NCBI RefSeq assembly: GCF_022179185.1 | Contig: NZ_BPQJ01000001.1 | Location: 124,001 to 188,000 of the forward strand | Length of the DNA stretch: 64,000 bases | Direction of reading: 5' to 3' | Origin: Methylobacterium frigidaeris | Lineage (GTDB): Bacteria > Pseudomonadota > Alphaproteobacteria > Rhizobiales > Beijerinckiaceae | Shown: piece after piece, positions 53,084-61,279 of the stretch | How the letters are laid out: every line of letters begins with the position of its first letter | Numbering within the stretch: position 1 is the first letter of the stretch | The notes under the pieces: generated by a model | What the model was told of the DNA's origin: nothing | Database searches by the model: none | The model's input: the letters and a program-made list of their open reading frames with translations, nothing else | Position numbers and translations under genes: made by a program

Positions 53084-53779
53084 ATGGCAAGTGCTGCAGA
53101 AATTATCAAATCAATAGCCGCATTGATTTGGCCGTTGATTGTGGCCATGCTTGCGTGGAAGGCATTTCCGGTTTTGAAATCTATAGCGTCGTCACGTTCC
53201 TTTTCAGTGAAAATTGCCGGAATGGAATTGAGCGTACAAGACGCAACAGAGCAAATCCAAAAACAGATAGCGGATCTCCAGCAGCAAGTTATTCAGCTTC
53301 GTTCAATAGAAGCTGCAGCCGGATCGCTACTGCCACCAAGAGAGCTGTGCCCCGACGAGTCCTTGGGATACCGGCCGCGGCGGGTCCTCTGGGTTGATGA
53401 TAAGCCCACAAATATTGCCATGGAAATATCCCAACTCAATTCAATAGGTATCGAAGTCGTTCAAGTGCAATCTACAAGATCCGCGTTGGAGGTGCTGGAT
53501 AAAGACAAGTAATTTATTGCCATAATATCAGATATGGTTCGACAAGAAGACAATCGCGATAACCCTAGGGCGGGCCTTGCGTTGTTGCGAGCAATCAGAC
53601 GTACTGAATTGCGAATGCCGTTCCTCGTTTTTACAAGCGCTCGATCCGAAGCTGAAACCGATCAAATCATAAAGAAGGAAGGCGGGGTAGGAGCAACTTC
53701 ATCATCACTTCGACTAATCGAGTGGGTCGAGCGTGCCGTCGCCGAGACGCCAGAAAAATTAAACCGACCATCCCCTTAG
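53084..53779 (+). pseudogene. Membrane-anchored response regulator receiver gene split by an in-frame stop
   Basis: Two open frames (53084-53512 and on to 53779) lie in the same reading frame, separated by one TAA at 53510-53512. Read through, they give about 231 residues: a membrane span (about 13-32), a coiled coil (about 50-75) and a receiver domain. The acidic pair is in VLWVDD, the phospho-Asp in FIAIISDM lies just after the stop, and the Thr/Ser is in VFTSAR; the usual Lys is not evident. The stop falls where related receivers often have a Tyr codon (TAT/TAC). Codon use is AT-richer than the neighbours, suggesting transfer. A nonsense mutation is most likely. Confidence 0.75.
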
Positions 53780-53938
53780 CACTATAACTCACGGCGTCCG
53801 TTTTCCTGACGGTTGCCACGGGGCTGGACTGACCTCGCTAATCGCCCGTTCCGGGCATACCTTGCGGTCTCGCGACCGCGCGCCACTTCGCGCGTCAGTG
53901 TGTTGTCATGACAACGCAACATGCGAGGAGAGCGCAAG

Positions 53939-54442
53939 ATGCGGCGCGGCCATCCCAATCCCAGTCCGGTGGGTCCCGGCCAGGAGAGCGTGTGGGACTA
54001 TCCCCGCCCGCCTCGGCTGGAACCGGTACCGGAGCGCCTGCGCGTCGTCCTCGATGGCGTCACCATCGTCGACACGGTGCGGGGCTGGCGCGTGCTGGAG
54101 ACCTCCCACCCGCCGAGCTATTACCTGCCGCCTGGCGACATCGTGCCGGGCGCGCTCGTCCCGGCCGGGGGCGGTTCCTTGTGCGAGTGGAAGGGACGAG
54201 CCCTCTATTTCGACGTCGTCGGGCCGCGTCAGCGGGCGGAACGGGCCGCCTGGGCCTACCCGAACCCGAATGCGGCCTTTGCGGCACTCGCCGGTCACGT
54301 CGCGTTCTATGCCGGGGCGATGGAGGCGTGCTTCGTCGGCGACGAGCGCGTCACCCCGCAGCCGGGCGGATTCTACGGCGGCTGGATCACCAAAAAAGTC
54401 GTTGGCCCCTTCAAGGGCGAGCCCGGCACGATGGGGTGGTGA
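53939..54442 (+). CDS. DUF427 domain protein
   Basis: A 167-residue protein of the DUF427 family. The core reads VRVVLDGVTIVDTVRGWRVL-like sequence, ETSHPPSYYLPPGDI, SLCEWKGRALYFDV and AAWAYPNPNAAFAALAGHVA, followed by the terminal GGFYGGWITKKVVGPFKG. The fold is a small beta-barrel of unknown activity. The ATG at 53939 has GAGGAGAG nine bases upstream. The composition is back to the chromosome norm after the AT-rich patch. Confidence 0.88.
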   Translation: MRRGHPNPSPVGPGQESVWDYPRPPRLEPVPERLRVVLDGVTIVDTVRGWRVLETSHPPSYYLPPGDIVPGALVPAGGGSLCEWKGRALYFDVVGPRQRAERAAWAYPNPNAAFAALAGHVAFYAGAMEACFVGDERVTPQPGGFYGGWITKKVVGPFKGEPGTMGW

Positions 54443-54453
54443 GCCCCCTGCCC

Positions 54454-55503
54454 TCACGCCGCCCGATCCGCCGGCCGTTCCTCCACCAGCGCCACCACAT
54501 CCTCCCACCGCGACAGGAAGGCCGCGACGCAATCCGGGTCGAAATGCGCCCCCGATTGCTCCTCCAGGAAGCGCCGCGCCCGCTCCAGCGGCCAGCCGGG
54601 CTTGTAGACCCGGGCGGAGATCAGGGCGTCGAACACGTCGGCGACGGCGGTGATGCGGCCCGGCAGCGGGATCTCGGTGCCCTTGAGGCCCTGCGGATAG
54701 CCGGCGCCGTCCCAGCGCTCGTGATGGGTCAGCGCGATCTCGGCTGCGAGTCGCAGGAGGCGGGACGGGCTGTCGTGCAGCATGCGGTATCCGCGCAGCG
54801 CGTGCTGCATCATCTCGAACCGCTCGGGCTCGGTGAGGGGCCCGGGCTTGCGCAGGATGCTGTCGGCGACGCCGATCTTGCCGATGTCGTGCATGGTGGA
54901 GGCGAGGGCGATGTCGTTGCCCTCCTCCTCCGAGAGACCGAGCCCGTCGGCGATGGCGAGCACGCAGCCGGCCACCCGGGTCAGGTGGTCGCCGGCCTGG
55001 TCGTCACGGAACTCGGCGGCGAGCATCAGGCGGCGGATGATCTCGCGCTCGCGCTCCTGGCTCTCGGCCGCCGCCCGCTCGACCTCGCGGGAGAGGGCGA
55101 GGGCCTGGCTCTCGACCGCCCCCTGGGCGCGGGCGAGCGCGATCAGGTTGCGGCCGCGGAGCGCCAGGTCCGAGGCATCGAGGGGCGGCAGCACCACGTC
55201 GGTGGCGCCGGCCTCCAGCCCCCGGCGGCGGGTCTCGGCCGGGTCGCCCTCGGCGATGAGCAGGATCGAGGCGTGGGCGAGGTGCGGCTTGAGGCGGAGG
55301 GTGCGGATCAGACCCAAGGCGTCGAGGCCGGACCAGGCCTCGATCAGCACCAGGTCGACGGGTTTCGTTCCGACAGCAGCGAGGGCAGCGCCGGGCTCGG
55401 CCACCACGAGGGTCGGGACGCTCGACGCGAACAACCGTGTCAGCCCGCCGGGATCGGGCCGGGCCGTGACGACCACGACGGCGGGATCGGCTGCGTTGGT
55501 CAT
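54454..55503 (-). CDS. HD-GYP cyclic-di-GMP phosphodiesterase with Glu-substituted receiver domain
   Basis: A 349-residue protein of RpfG type. Residues about 8-125 form a receiver-like domain in which the phospho-acceptor position is Glu55 (LVLIEAW) and the conserved Lys is replaced (VVLPPLD). A short coiled coil follows (about 128-155). The HD-GYP domain (about 157-340) keeps HD in MHDIGKIGV (205-206) and HHERWDGAGYP (260-270), so catalysis is likely retained. The receiver probably acts without phosphorylation. ATG at 55503 preferred over an upstream in-frame start. Confidence 0.9.
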   Translation of the reverse strand: MTNAADPAVVVVTARPDPGGLTRLFASSVPTLVVAEPGAALAAVGTKPVDLVLIEAWSGLDALGLIRTLRLKPHLAHASILLIAEGDPAETRRRGLEAGATDVVLPPLDASDLALRGRNLIALARAQGAVESQALALSREVERAAAESQEREREIIRRLMLAAEFRDDQAGDHLTRVAGCVLAIADGLGLSEEEGNDIALASTMHDIGKIGVADSILRKPGPLTEPERFEMMQHALRGYRMLHDSPSRLLRLAAEIALTHHERWDGAGYPQGLKGTEIPLPGRITAVADVFDALISARVYKPGWPLERARRFLEEQSGAHFDPDCVAAFLSRWEDVVALVEERPADRAA

Positions 55504-55674
55504 GGTCCCCGGGATTCCCTTCCGCGCCCGATGATGGCTCAAACTACCGCGACTTGATAAAACATCCTTTAAGCTTCCGCACCGCGCGGCGACCGGACGG
55601 CTCAGGGTCGAACTGACGCAAAACCTTGACCCCGCACCATTTCCTTGCCGGACCTGCCCCTCGCGAAAAACTGC

Positions 55675-56187
55675 TTAGATGGTGAAATCCCCGCCGGCCC
55701 GCGGGCCGGCGACCTTCGCGGCCTCGGCCCGGCCGCAGAGATCCTCCACGGTCACCGAATCGAGCACCGCAAGGTAAGCCCCGGCCGCCTCCGCCACCAG
55801 GGGGGCGACGACCAGACCGGCCACGTCGTTGCCGGCGGGGACGGGCTCGGCGGCGTCCGACCTTAAAACTGCCGACCCCAAGACTGACGCACCCAAGACC
55901 GCCCGGGCGATGTCGCCTGCGCTGATGCGGCGGCGCTCGCGAGCGAGTTCGTAGCCGCCATGCGGCCCGCGCAGGCCCTTGAGCAGGCCGTGATGGACCA
56001 GGGCCTGCAGCACCGCCTCCAGGTGCCGGGGCGGCAGGGCGTGGCGCGCCGCCAGCGCCTTGGCGCTCACCGGCTGGGGCCGGGCATGGAGCGCGATGTC
56101 GACCATCGCGGCGAGCGCGAGGCCCAGGCGCGGCGGGGCCAGAGCCGCGCCCGGCGCGAGCCGAGGGGGATGGACGAGCGCGTCCAA
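55675..56187 (-). CDS. Rrf2-family transcriptional regulator
   Basis: A regulator of up to 170 residues. The Rrf2 winged helix is visible: LGLALAAMVDIALHARPQPV, AKALAARHALPPRHLEAVLQ, HHGLLKGLRGPHGGYELAR and ERRRISAGDIARAVLG. Only one Cys remains in the C-terminal part (EDLCGRAEA), so an IscR-like Fe-S cluster is unlikely. There is no ATG before the domain except one inside it; a TTG at 56187, nine bases after the dut stop, is the best fit but has no clear RBS. It forms the last gene of the lyase-dut-Rrf2 run. Confidence 0.75.
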   Translation of the reverse strand: MDALVHPPRLAPGAALAPPRLGLALAAMVDIALHARPQPVSAKALAARHALPPRHLEAVLQALVHHGLLKGLRGPHGGYELARERRRISAGDIARAVLGASVLGSAVLRSDAAEPVPAGNDVAGLVVAPLVAEAAGAYLAVLDSVTVEDLCGRAEAAKVAGPRAGGDFTI

Positions 56188-56195
56188 GCGCGTCG

Positions 56196-56699
56196 TCAGC
56201 CGCGGCCGGTGGAGCCGAAGCCACCGGCGCCGCGGGCGCCCGCCTCGGCCTCCGGGAACGCCTCGACCACCCTCAAGGCAGGCCGCACCACCCGGGTGAA
56301 GACGAGTTGGGCGATGCGCTCGCCCGGCCGCACCGTGAGCGCACCGGCGGGGTTGCGGTTCCAGGCCGAGATCATCAGCGGGCCCTCGTAATCCGCGTCG
56401 ATCACCCCGACGCCGTTGCCGAGCACCAGCCCCTCGCGGTGGCCCAGCCCCGAGCGCGGATACACCAGGGCGCACCAGTCGGGATCGCGGATCGCCAGGG
56501 CGAAGCCGGCCGGGATCAGGGCCGGCGGGCCCTGCGGCTCGAGCGTGACGGGGTCGTCGAGGCAGGCATGGAGATCGAGCCCGGCGGCGAGCGCCGAGCC
56601 CCAGTGCGGAAAGCCCCACTCGGTCAAACGCGGGTCGAGGATCCGGATCGCGACGTCGAGGCCACCCACCCCGTGCGTCTCGCGGTCGAGGCCGCTCAT
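56196..56699 (-). CDS. dut: dUTP diphosphatase
   Basis: A 167-residue trimeric dUTPase that hydrolyses dUTP to dUMP, protecting DNA from uracil. All five motifs are recognisable: SALAAGLDLHACL, YPRSGLGHREGL, VIDADYEGPL, RPGERIAQLVF and the C-terminal GAGGFGSTGRG. The length is slightly above normal owing to a leader of about 15 residues. Its ATG overlaps the stop of the upstream lyase gene by three bases (ATGA). Confidence 0.95.
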   Translation of the reverse strand: MSGLDRETHGVGGLDVAIRILDPRLTEWGFPHWGSALAAGLDLHACLDDPVTLEPQGPPALIPAGFALAIRDPDWCALVYPRSGLGHREGLVLGNGVGVIDADYEGPLMISAWNRNPAGALTVRPGERIAQLVFTRVVRPALRVVEAFPEAEAGARGAGGFGSTGRG

Positions 56700-57565
56700 G
56701 CGCCGCGGCCCGTGCGGGACGCCACCGCCTCGGCGAGGGCGACGAGCCGGCGCGCCTCGTCCGCCTCGCGCCGCAGCACCGTGCGGCCGAGATGGGCGAT
56801 CCCCGCCTGCCCCCGCCCCTCCGGCGCGTCGAAGGCGGCGACCAGCGCCTTGGCGACGGCGAGCGCTTCCGGGTCCGGCGCGAAGGCCGCTTCGGCCCGG
56901 CGGGCACCCGTGGGCGCCGTCACCACCGCCCCGTCGAAGCCGAGCCCGCGGGCGCGGCCGATATCGAGGCGGTCGGCGGGATCGAGCAGCACGTCGAGGT
57001 CGTGGGCACGGGCGGCGGCGAGCGCCGTGGCGAGCCACGTGAGGAGCGGCCCGGCCTCGGGAGCGCCCGGGGGCAGCCGGCCTTCGCGGGCGAGCGCGCC
57101 CGCATCGACCACCAGGCAGGCCAGGCGCGCATCGACGTCGCGCACCGCGCTCGCCACCGCTTCCGCCGCGAGGATGCCGAGCGGCGTGTCGAGGCTGGCC
57201 CAGAGCCGGGTGCGCTCGGGAGCGTGGAGCCGGCGCAGGCGGCTGCCGATGCCGGCGAGATCCTCCGGCTCCTCGACCCGCGGCACCAGCACCGCGTCGG
57301 GCCCGGCTTCCGCCACCGCGGCGAGGTCGGCCTCGCCCCAGGGCGTGTCGAGGCCGTTGAGCCGCACCACCAGCTCGCCGGCGGCGAATCCGCCTTCCCT
57401 CAGGCAGGCGGCGAGGCGGGTCCGCCCCGCCTCCTTGTCGGCGGGCGGCAGCGAATCGGCGAGGTCGAGGATCAGCGCGTCGGCGGGCTCGGATCGCGCT
57501 GCCGCGAGGGCGGTCGCGGTGGCCGGCACCAGCAGGGCGCTGCGGCGGGGGCGGATGTCGGTCAT
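56696..57565 (-). CDS. CitE-like CoA-ester lyase (HpcH/HpaI aldolase family)
   Basis: A 289-residue TIM-barrel protein of the citrate lyase beta/malyl-CoA lyase group. Seen are RRSALLVPATATALAAA, ALILDLADSLPPADK (metal/phosphate region), VRLNGLDTPWGEADLAAV, VLVPRVEEPEDL and WASLDTPLGILAAEA. It is shorter and more divergent than malyl-CoA lyase, so the substrate is open. It is coupled to dut by a four-base overlap. Confidence 0.82.
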   Translation of the reverse strand: MTDIRPRRSALLVPATATALAAARSEPADALILDLADSLPPADKEAGRTRLAACLREGGFAAGELVVRLNGLDTPWGEADLAAVAEAGPDAVLVPRVEEPEDLAGIGSRLRRLHAPERTRLWASLDTPLGILAAEAVASAVRDVDARLACLVVDAGALAREGRLPPGAPEAGPLLTWLATALAAARAHDLDVLLDPADRLDIGRARGLGFDGAVVTAPTGARRAEAAFAPDPEALAVAKALVAAFDAPEGRGQAGIAHLGRTVLRREADEARRLVALAEAVASRTGRGA

Positions 57566-57620
57566 CGGTCGCGTGACTCCCCGAATGGCGGCGCATCTAT
57601 GCCCCGGCTCACGCCGTCCG

Positions 57621-58271
57621 TCACCCCAGCCGCGACGCCAGGGTGCGGGCGAAGGAATCGATGTGGGCGGTCATCGCCGCCGCCGCCGCCTCCGGGTCGC
57701 GCCGCCGCAAGGACTCGAGGATCAGGGCGTGCTCCTCCGCCACCTCGGCGAGGTGGTGGCCGGTGGCGAGCGACAGGGCCCAGAACCGCACCGAGCGCCC
57801 GTGCAGCCCGGCCAGCACCTCGGCGAGCACCCGGTTGCCCGAGGCCTCGGCGATCACGGCGTGGAAGCGCCGGTCCGATTCGAGGACCGCGTCGAGGTCG
57901 GTCGGTGCCGCCGCCAGGATGGCGTCTGCTTGCGCCAGCGCCGCCTCGCCGATCCGCCCGGCGGCCAGCGCCGCGCAGGGGGGTTCGGTGAGGCGGCGCA
58001 CCTCGATCAGGTGGGCGAACTCGTCCATCGAGAGCGGCTGCACCAGCACGCCCTTGCGGGGCAGGATGCGCACGAGCCCCTCGTGCATCAGCCGATGCAG
58101 GGCCTGGTTCACCGGCGTGCGGCCGAGACCCAGCTCGGCGCACAGCCCCGCCTCGTTCAGTGCGTCGCCGGGTTTCAGCCGCAGCGAGACGATGTCGTCC
58201 TTCAGCCGCCGGTAGGCGCGCTCGTTCTGCGACACGGTTGGGCACGAACCTGCACGCGTTTTCGCCACCAC
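57621..58271 (-). CDS. GntR-family transcriptional regulator (FCD type)
   Basis: A regulator of about 216 residues with an N-terminal winged helix (AYRRLKDDIVSLRLKPGDAL, ELGLGRTPVNQALHRLMHEG) and an all-helical FCD ligand domain with metal-binding His residues (DRRFHAVIAEASGNRVL and HIDSFARTL). I chose the GTG at 58271 because GGAG lies five bases upstream; a GTG at 58235 is possible. It is divergent from the MFS/amidase operon and most likely represses it, probably through the palindrome at 58330-58343. Confidence 0.85.
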   Translation of the reverse strand: MVAKTRAGSCPTVSQNERAYRRLKDDIVSLRLKPGDALNEAGLCAELGLGRTPVNQALHRLMHEGLVRILPRKGVLVQPLSMDEFAHLIEVRRLTEPPCAALAAGRIGEAALAQADAILAAAPTDLDAVLESDRRFHAVIAEASGNRVLAEVLAGLHGRSVRFWALSLATGHHLAEVAEEHALILESLRRRDPEAAAAAMTAHIDSFARTLASRLG

Positions 58272-58329
58272 CAAAGCTCCGCTCACGGGCCGCCCCCTTA
58301 CCACGGGGGATGCCCCGCTTGGACCATCT

Positions 58330-58343
58330 TGTGAAATATCACA
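58330..58343. promoter_or_regulatory. Palindromic operator candidate TGTGAAATATCACA
   Basis: Perfect 5-bp arms TGTGA/TCACA with a four-base AT spacer lie in the 133-base gap between the divergent GntR and MFS genes. The position, 62 bases before the MFS start, suits repression of the operon promoter. Confidence 0.6.
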
Positions 58344-58404
58344 GGCATGGTACTTGCAGAACCACACGCCGGGCGGCCGGTTCGCGGACCGCGGGAGAAG
58401 AGCG

Positions 58405-59724
58405 ATGACGAGGGTGGACGACGTGAGCGCGCATGAATTGGACGAGGGCTATCGCCGGGCGACGCTCAGGCTGATCCCGTTCCTGGTCTTCCTGTTCATC
58501 CTGGCCTGGATCGACCGGGTGAACGTCGGCTTCGCCAAGCTGCAGATGCTGTCGGACCTGAAGTTCAGCGAAGCGGTCTACGGCTTCGGCGCCGGCATCT
58601 TCTTCATCGGCTATTTCCTGTTCGAGGTGCCGAGCAACCTGCTGCTGGAGCGGATCGGCGCCCGCAAGACGCTGGCGCGGATCACCATCCTGTGGGGGCT
58701 CGCCTCGATGAGCCTCGCCTTCGTGCAGTCGGAGTGGGCCTTCTACGCCATCCGCTTCCTGCTCGGGGTGTTCGAGGCAGGGTTCTTCCCGGGCGTGGTG
58801 CTCTATCTGACCTACTGGTTCCCGAGCGCGAAGCGCTCGCGCATCAACGGCCTGTTCATGACCTCGTTCGCCATCGCGGGCGTGGTCGGCGGCCCCCTCG
58901 CCGGGCTGATCATGGGCACGATGGGCGGCGTCGCCGGGATGGCGAACTGGCAGTGGCTGTTCATCCTCGAGGGCATCCCGTCGCTGATCGCGGGCGCCGC
59001 GGTGCTGGCCTTCCTGCCCGACCGGCCGAAGGATGCGCGCTGGCTCGAGCCCAAGGTCGCCGCCGCGATGAGCGCCGTCGTCGAGGCCGAGGGCCGCGCC
59101 GCCGGCAAGGAGGCGAGCTTCAAGGTCGCGCTCCGCGACGGACGGGTCTGGCTCTGCGCCCTGATCTACTTCTGCATCGTCAGCGGCAACGCCACGATCG
59201 CGTTCTGGACGCCGTCGATCATCAAGGAGATCGGCGTGCAGGGCGCGATCGCGATCGGCTTCCTCGCCGCGGTGCCGTTCATCGCCGGCACCATCGCCAT
59301 GGTGTGGACCGGCGCGCATTCCGACCGCACGGGCGAGCGCCGGCTGCACTGCGCCGTCGCGAGCCTGATCGCCGCGGCGGGGCTCGCCGCCACAGGCGCC
59401 CTGATCGGGCACGCGGTCCTGGCGCTCGTCGCCCTCACGGTCGCGGCGATCGGCATCCTCGCCGCCTTCCCGGTCTTCTGGTCGCTGCCGCAGACCTTTC
59501 TCGCCGGCACCGCGGCGGCCGGGGCGATCGCGGCGATCAACTCGATCGGCAACCTCGCGGGCTTCGTCGCGCCCTACGTGGTCGGCCTATCGAACACGCT
59601 GACCGGCACGTCGAGCAACGGGCTCTACTTCGTCGCCGGACTGGAATTGCTGGCGGGCCTGCTGGTGCTGGGCTTTGCCCGCTGGCGCGAGGGCGCCTCG
59701 ACGGATCTGGCGCCGGCCGAGTGA
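58405..59724 (+). CDS. MFS transporter, anion:cation symporter (ACS) family
   Basis: A 439-residue, 12-span permease. The start region RATLRLIPFLVFLFILAWID RVNVGFA-like sequence and the motif LFEVPSNLLLERIGARKTLA are typical of the phthalate/tartrate/hexuronate permease group, which imports organic anions with protons. The ATG at 58405 has GGGAGAAG four to five bases upstream. It is the first gene of a four-gene operon, 17 bases before the DUF2848 gene. Confidence 0.92.
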   Translation: MTRVDDVSAHELDEGYRRATLRLIPFLVFLFILAWIDRVNVGFAKLQMLSDLKFSEAVYGFGAGIFFIGYFLFEVPSNLLLERIGARKTLARITILWGLASMSLAFVQSEWAFYAIRFLLGVFEAGFFPGVVLYLTYWFPSAKRSRINGLFMTSFAIAGVVGGPLAGLIMGTMGGVAGMANWQWLFILEGIPSLIAGAAVLAFLPDRPKDARWLEPKVAAAMSAVVEAEGRAAGKEASFKVALRDGRVWLCALIYFCIVSGNATIAFWTPSIIKEIGVQGAIAIGFLAAVPFIAGTIAMVWTGAHSDRTGERRLHCAVASLIAAAGLAATGALIGHAVLALVALTVAAIGILAAFPVFWSLPQTFLAGTAAAGAIAAINSIGNLAGFVAPYVVGLSNTLTGTSSNGLYFVAGLELLAGLLVLGFARWREGASTDLAPAE

Positions 59725-59741
59725 ATCGGGGAGAAAGACAC

Positions 59742-60422
59742 ATGCTGACCTTCCATCGCGAGGCCGCCGGCCGCCGGGACGTGATCGCGCTCGCGCCCGA
59801 CTCCCTGGTGATCGCCGGCTGGGCCGGGCGGGACGAGGCGGCGATCCGCCACCACATCGACGAACTGGCGGCGATCGGCGTGCCGCCGCCCTCCTCGGTT
59901 CCGGTCTATTACCGGGCCGCCGCCGCGACGCTGACGCAAGGCGCCCGCCTCGAGGTGCTCGGCCCCGACTCCTCCGGCGAGGCGGAGCCGGTGATCGTCT
60001 CGCTCGCCGACGGACTCTGGCTCGGGCTCGGCTCCGACCACACCGACCGCAAGGCCGAGACGGTCGGCATCGCGCTGTCCAAGCAGCTCTGCGGCAAGCC
60101 GGTCGGCACCGGCCTGTGGCGTCTCGACGAGGTCGAGCCGCACTGGGACGAGCTGATCTTGCGGTCCCACGCGACGATCGACGGTGAGCGGGTGCTGTAC
60201 CAGGAGGGCCGGCTGACGGCGCTCCGCACGCCTGGCGACCTCTTAGGCCGCCGCCCGGGCGGGCCGGACCTGGCCCCCGGCACGGTGATGTTCGGCGGCA
60301 CCCTCGGGGCGATCGGCGGCATCCGCCCGGCCTCCCGCTTCGAGATGGAGCTGGAGGATCCGGTGCTGAAGCGCACCTTGACCCACGCCTACGACATCGC
60401 CGTGCTGCCCGTGGTGGCCTGA
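59742..60422 (+). CDS. DUF2848 family protein
   Basis: A 226-residue protein of the DUF2848 family, related to the fumarylacetoacetate-hydrolase fold. Seen are VPVYYRAAAATLTQGARLEV, LGSDHTDRKAETVGIALSKQ, GTGLWRLDEVEPHWDEL and TVMFGGTLGAIGGIRPASRF. Genes of this family tend to sit beside amidases and organic-anion permeases, as here, hinting at a step in amide or carbamoyl compound breakdown. GGGGAGAAAG precedes the ATG. Confidence 0.88.
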   Translation: MLTFHREAAGRRDVIALAPDSLVIAGWAGRDEAAIRHHIDELAAIGVPPPSSVPVYYRAAAATLTQGARLEVLGPDSSGEAEPVIVSLADGLWLGLGSDHTDRKAETVGIALSKQLCGKPVGTGLWRLDEVEPHWDELILRSHATIDGERVLYQEGRLTALRTPGDLLGRRPGGPDLAPGTVMFGGTLGAIGGIRPASRFEMELEDPVLKRTLTHAYDIAVLPVVA

Positions 60423-60429
60423 ACCCGCG

Positions 60430-61278
60430 ATGGGGTTTCTGAGCGCCCTGGCGGAGATCGGGGGCGCCGCCTTCTGGGCGGCGCTCCTCGCCAAGATGCT
60501 GGCGAGCGCCGCGATCGTGGTGCTCGCCTCCATGGCGGTCGAGCGGACCGGGCCCCTCGTCGGCGCGATGATCGCGACCCTGCCGGTCTCGGCCGGGCCG
60601 GCCTACGTCTTCCTCGCCATCGACCACGATGCGGGATTCCTTCGCGACAGCGCGGTGGCGAGCCTGCCGGCCATCGCGGCCACCGCCCTGTTCATCGCCG
60701 CCTATGCGGGCATGGCGCGCCGGCACGGCGTCGCGCTCTCGCTGGCGGTAGCGCTCGCCATCTGGCTCGCCGCGGCCCTGTTCCTCGGCCATCTCGTCGG
60801 CGGTCTGGCAGGGACCGGCCTCGCCACCATCCTGGTCGTCCTCGGCTGCGTCGGCGCCTGCCGCCGCTTGCGCAAGAGCGGCCCCCTGCCGACGCGCCCG
60901 AAACGGGCGAGCGATGTCTGGGTGCGGGCCGGCATCGTGATGGCCCTCGTGGTCGCTGTGGTGCTGGCCGGGCGGCTCGCCGGCCCCGGTGCGGCGGGCA
61001 TCCTCGCCTTCGCGCCGGTGGTGATGGTGAGCCTGGCGGTGATCCTGCATCCGCGCATCGGCGGGGCCGCGATCGCGACGGTGCTGGTGCTGAGCCTGCC
61101 GGGGCTCCTCGGCTTCGTGGCGGCCCTGTTCGCCCTCGCCCTCACGGTCGAGCGGCTGGGGCCGGCCCCCGCCCTGTCGCTCGCCCTTCTGATCAACCTG
61201 GGCTGGAATGGCGGCATCCTGCTGGCCAGCCGCCGACGCTCCGCACGCTCCCTTGCCCCCTCCCTGGAGACCGACTGA
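60430..61278 (+). CDS. Integral membrane protein, unknown function
   Basis: A 282-residue hydrophobic protein with eight or nine predicted spans (for example about 15-36, 43-65, 75-95, 102-120, 124-140, 167-185, 190-208, 214-236). No transporter family signature is recognised with certainty; the phrase AVERTGPLVGAMIATLPVSAGPAYVF is distinctive. It lies seven bases after DUF2848 and one base before the amidase start, so it belongs to the operon. Confidence 0.8.
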   Translation: MGFLSALAEIGGAAFWAALLAKMLASAAIVVLASMAVERTGPLVGAMIATLPVSAGPAYVFLAIDHDAGFLRDSAVASLPAIAATALFIAAYAGMARRHGVALSLAVALAIWLAAALFLGHLVGGLAGTGLATILVVLGCVGACRRLRKSGPLPTRPKRASDVWVRAGIVMALVVAVVLAGRLAGPGAAGILAFAPVVMVSLAVILHPRIGGAAIATVLVLSLPGLLGFVAALFALALTVERLGPAPALSLALLINLGWNGGILLASRRRSARSLAPSLETD

Positions 61279-61279
61279 G

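Noticed and set aside
56307..58334. Long Arg/Ser/Ala-rich frame opposite dut, the CitE-like lyase and the GntR gene
   Set aside because: Antisense shadow with no homology; the three opposite genes have complete motifs.
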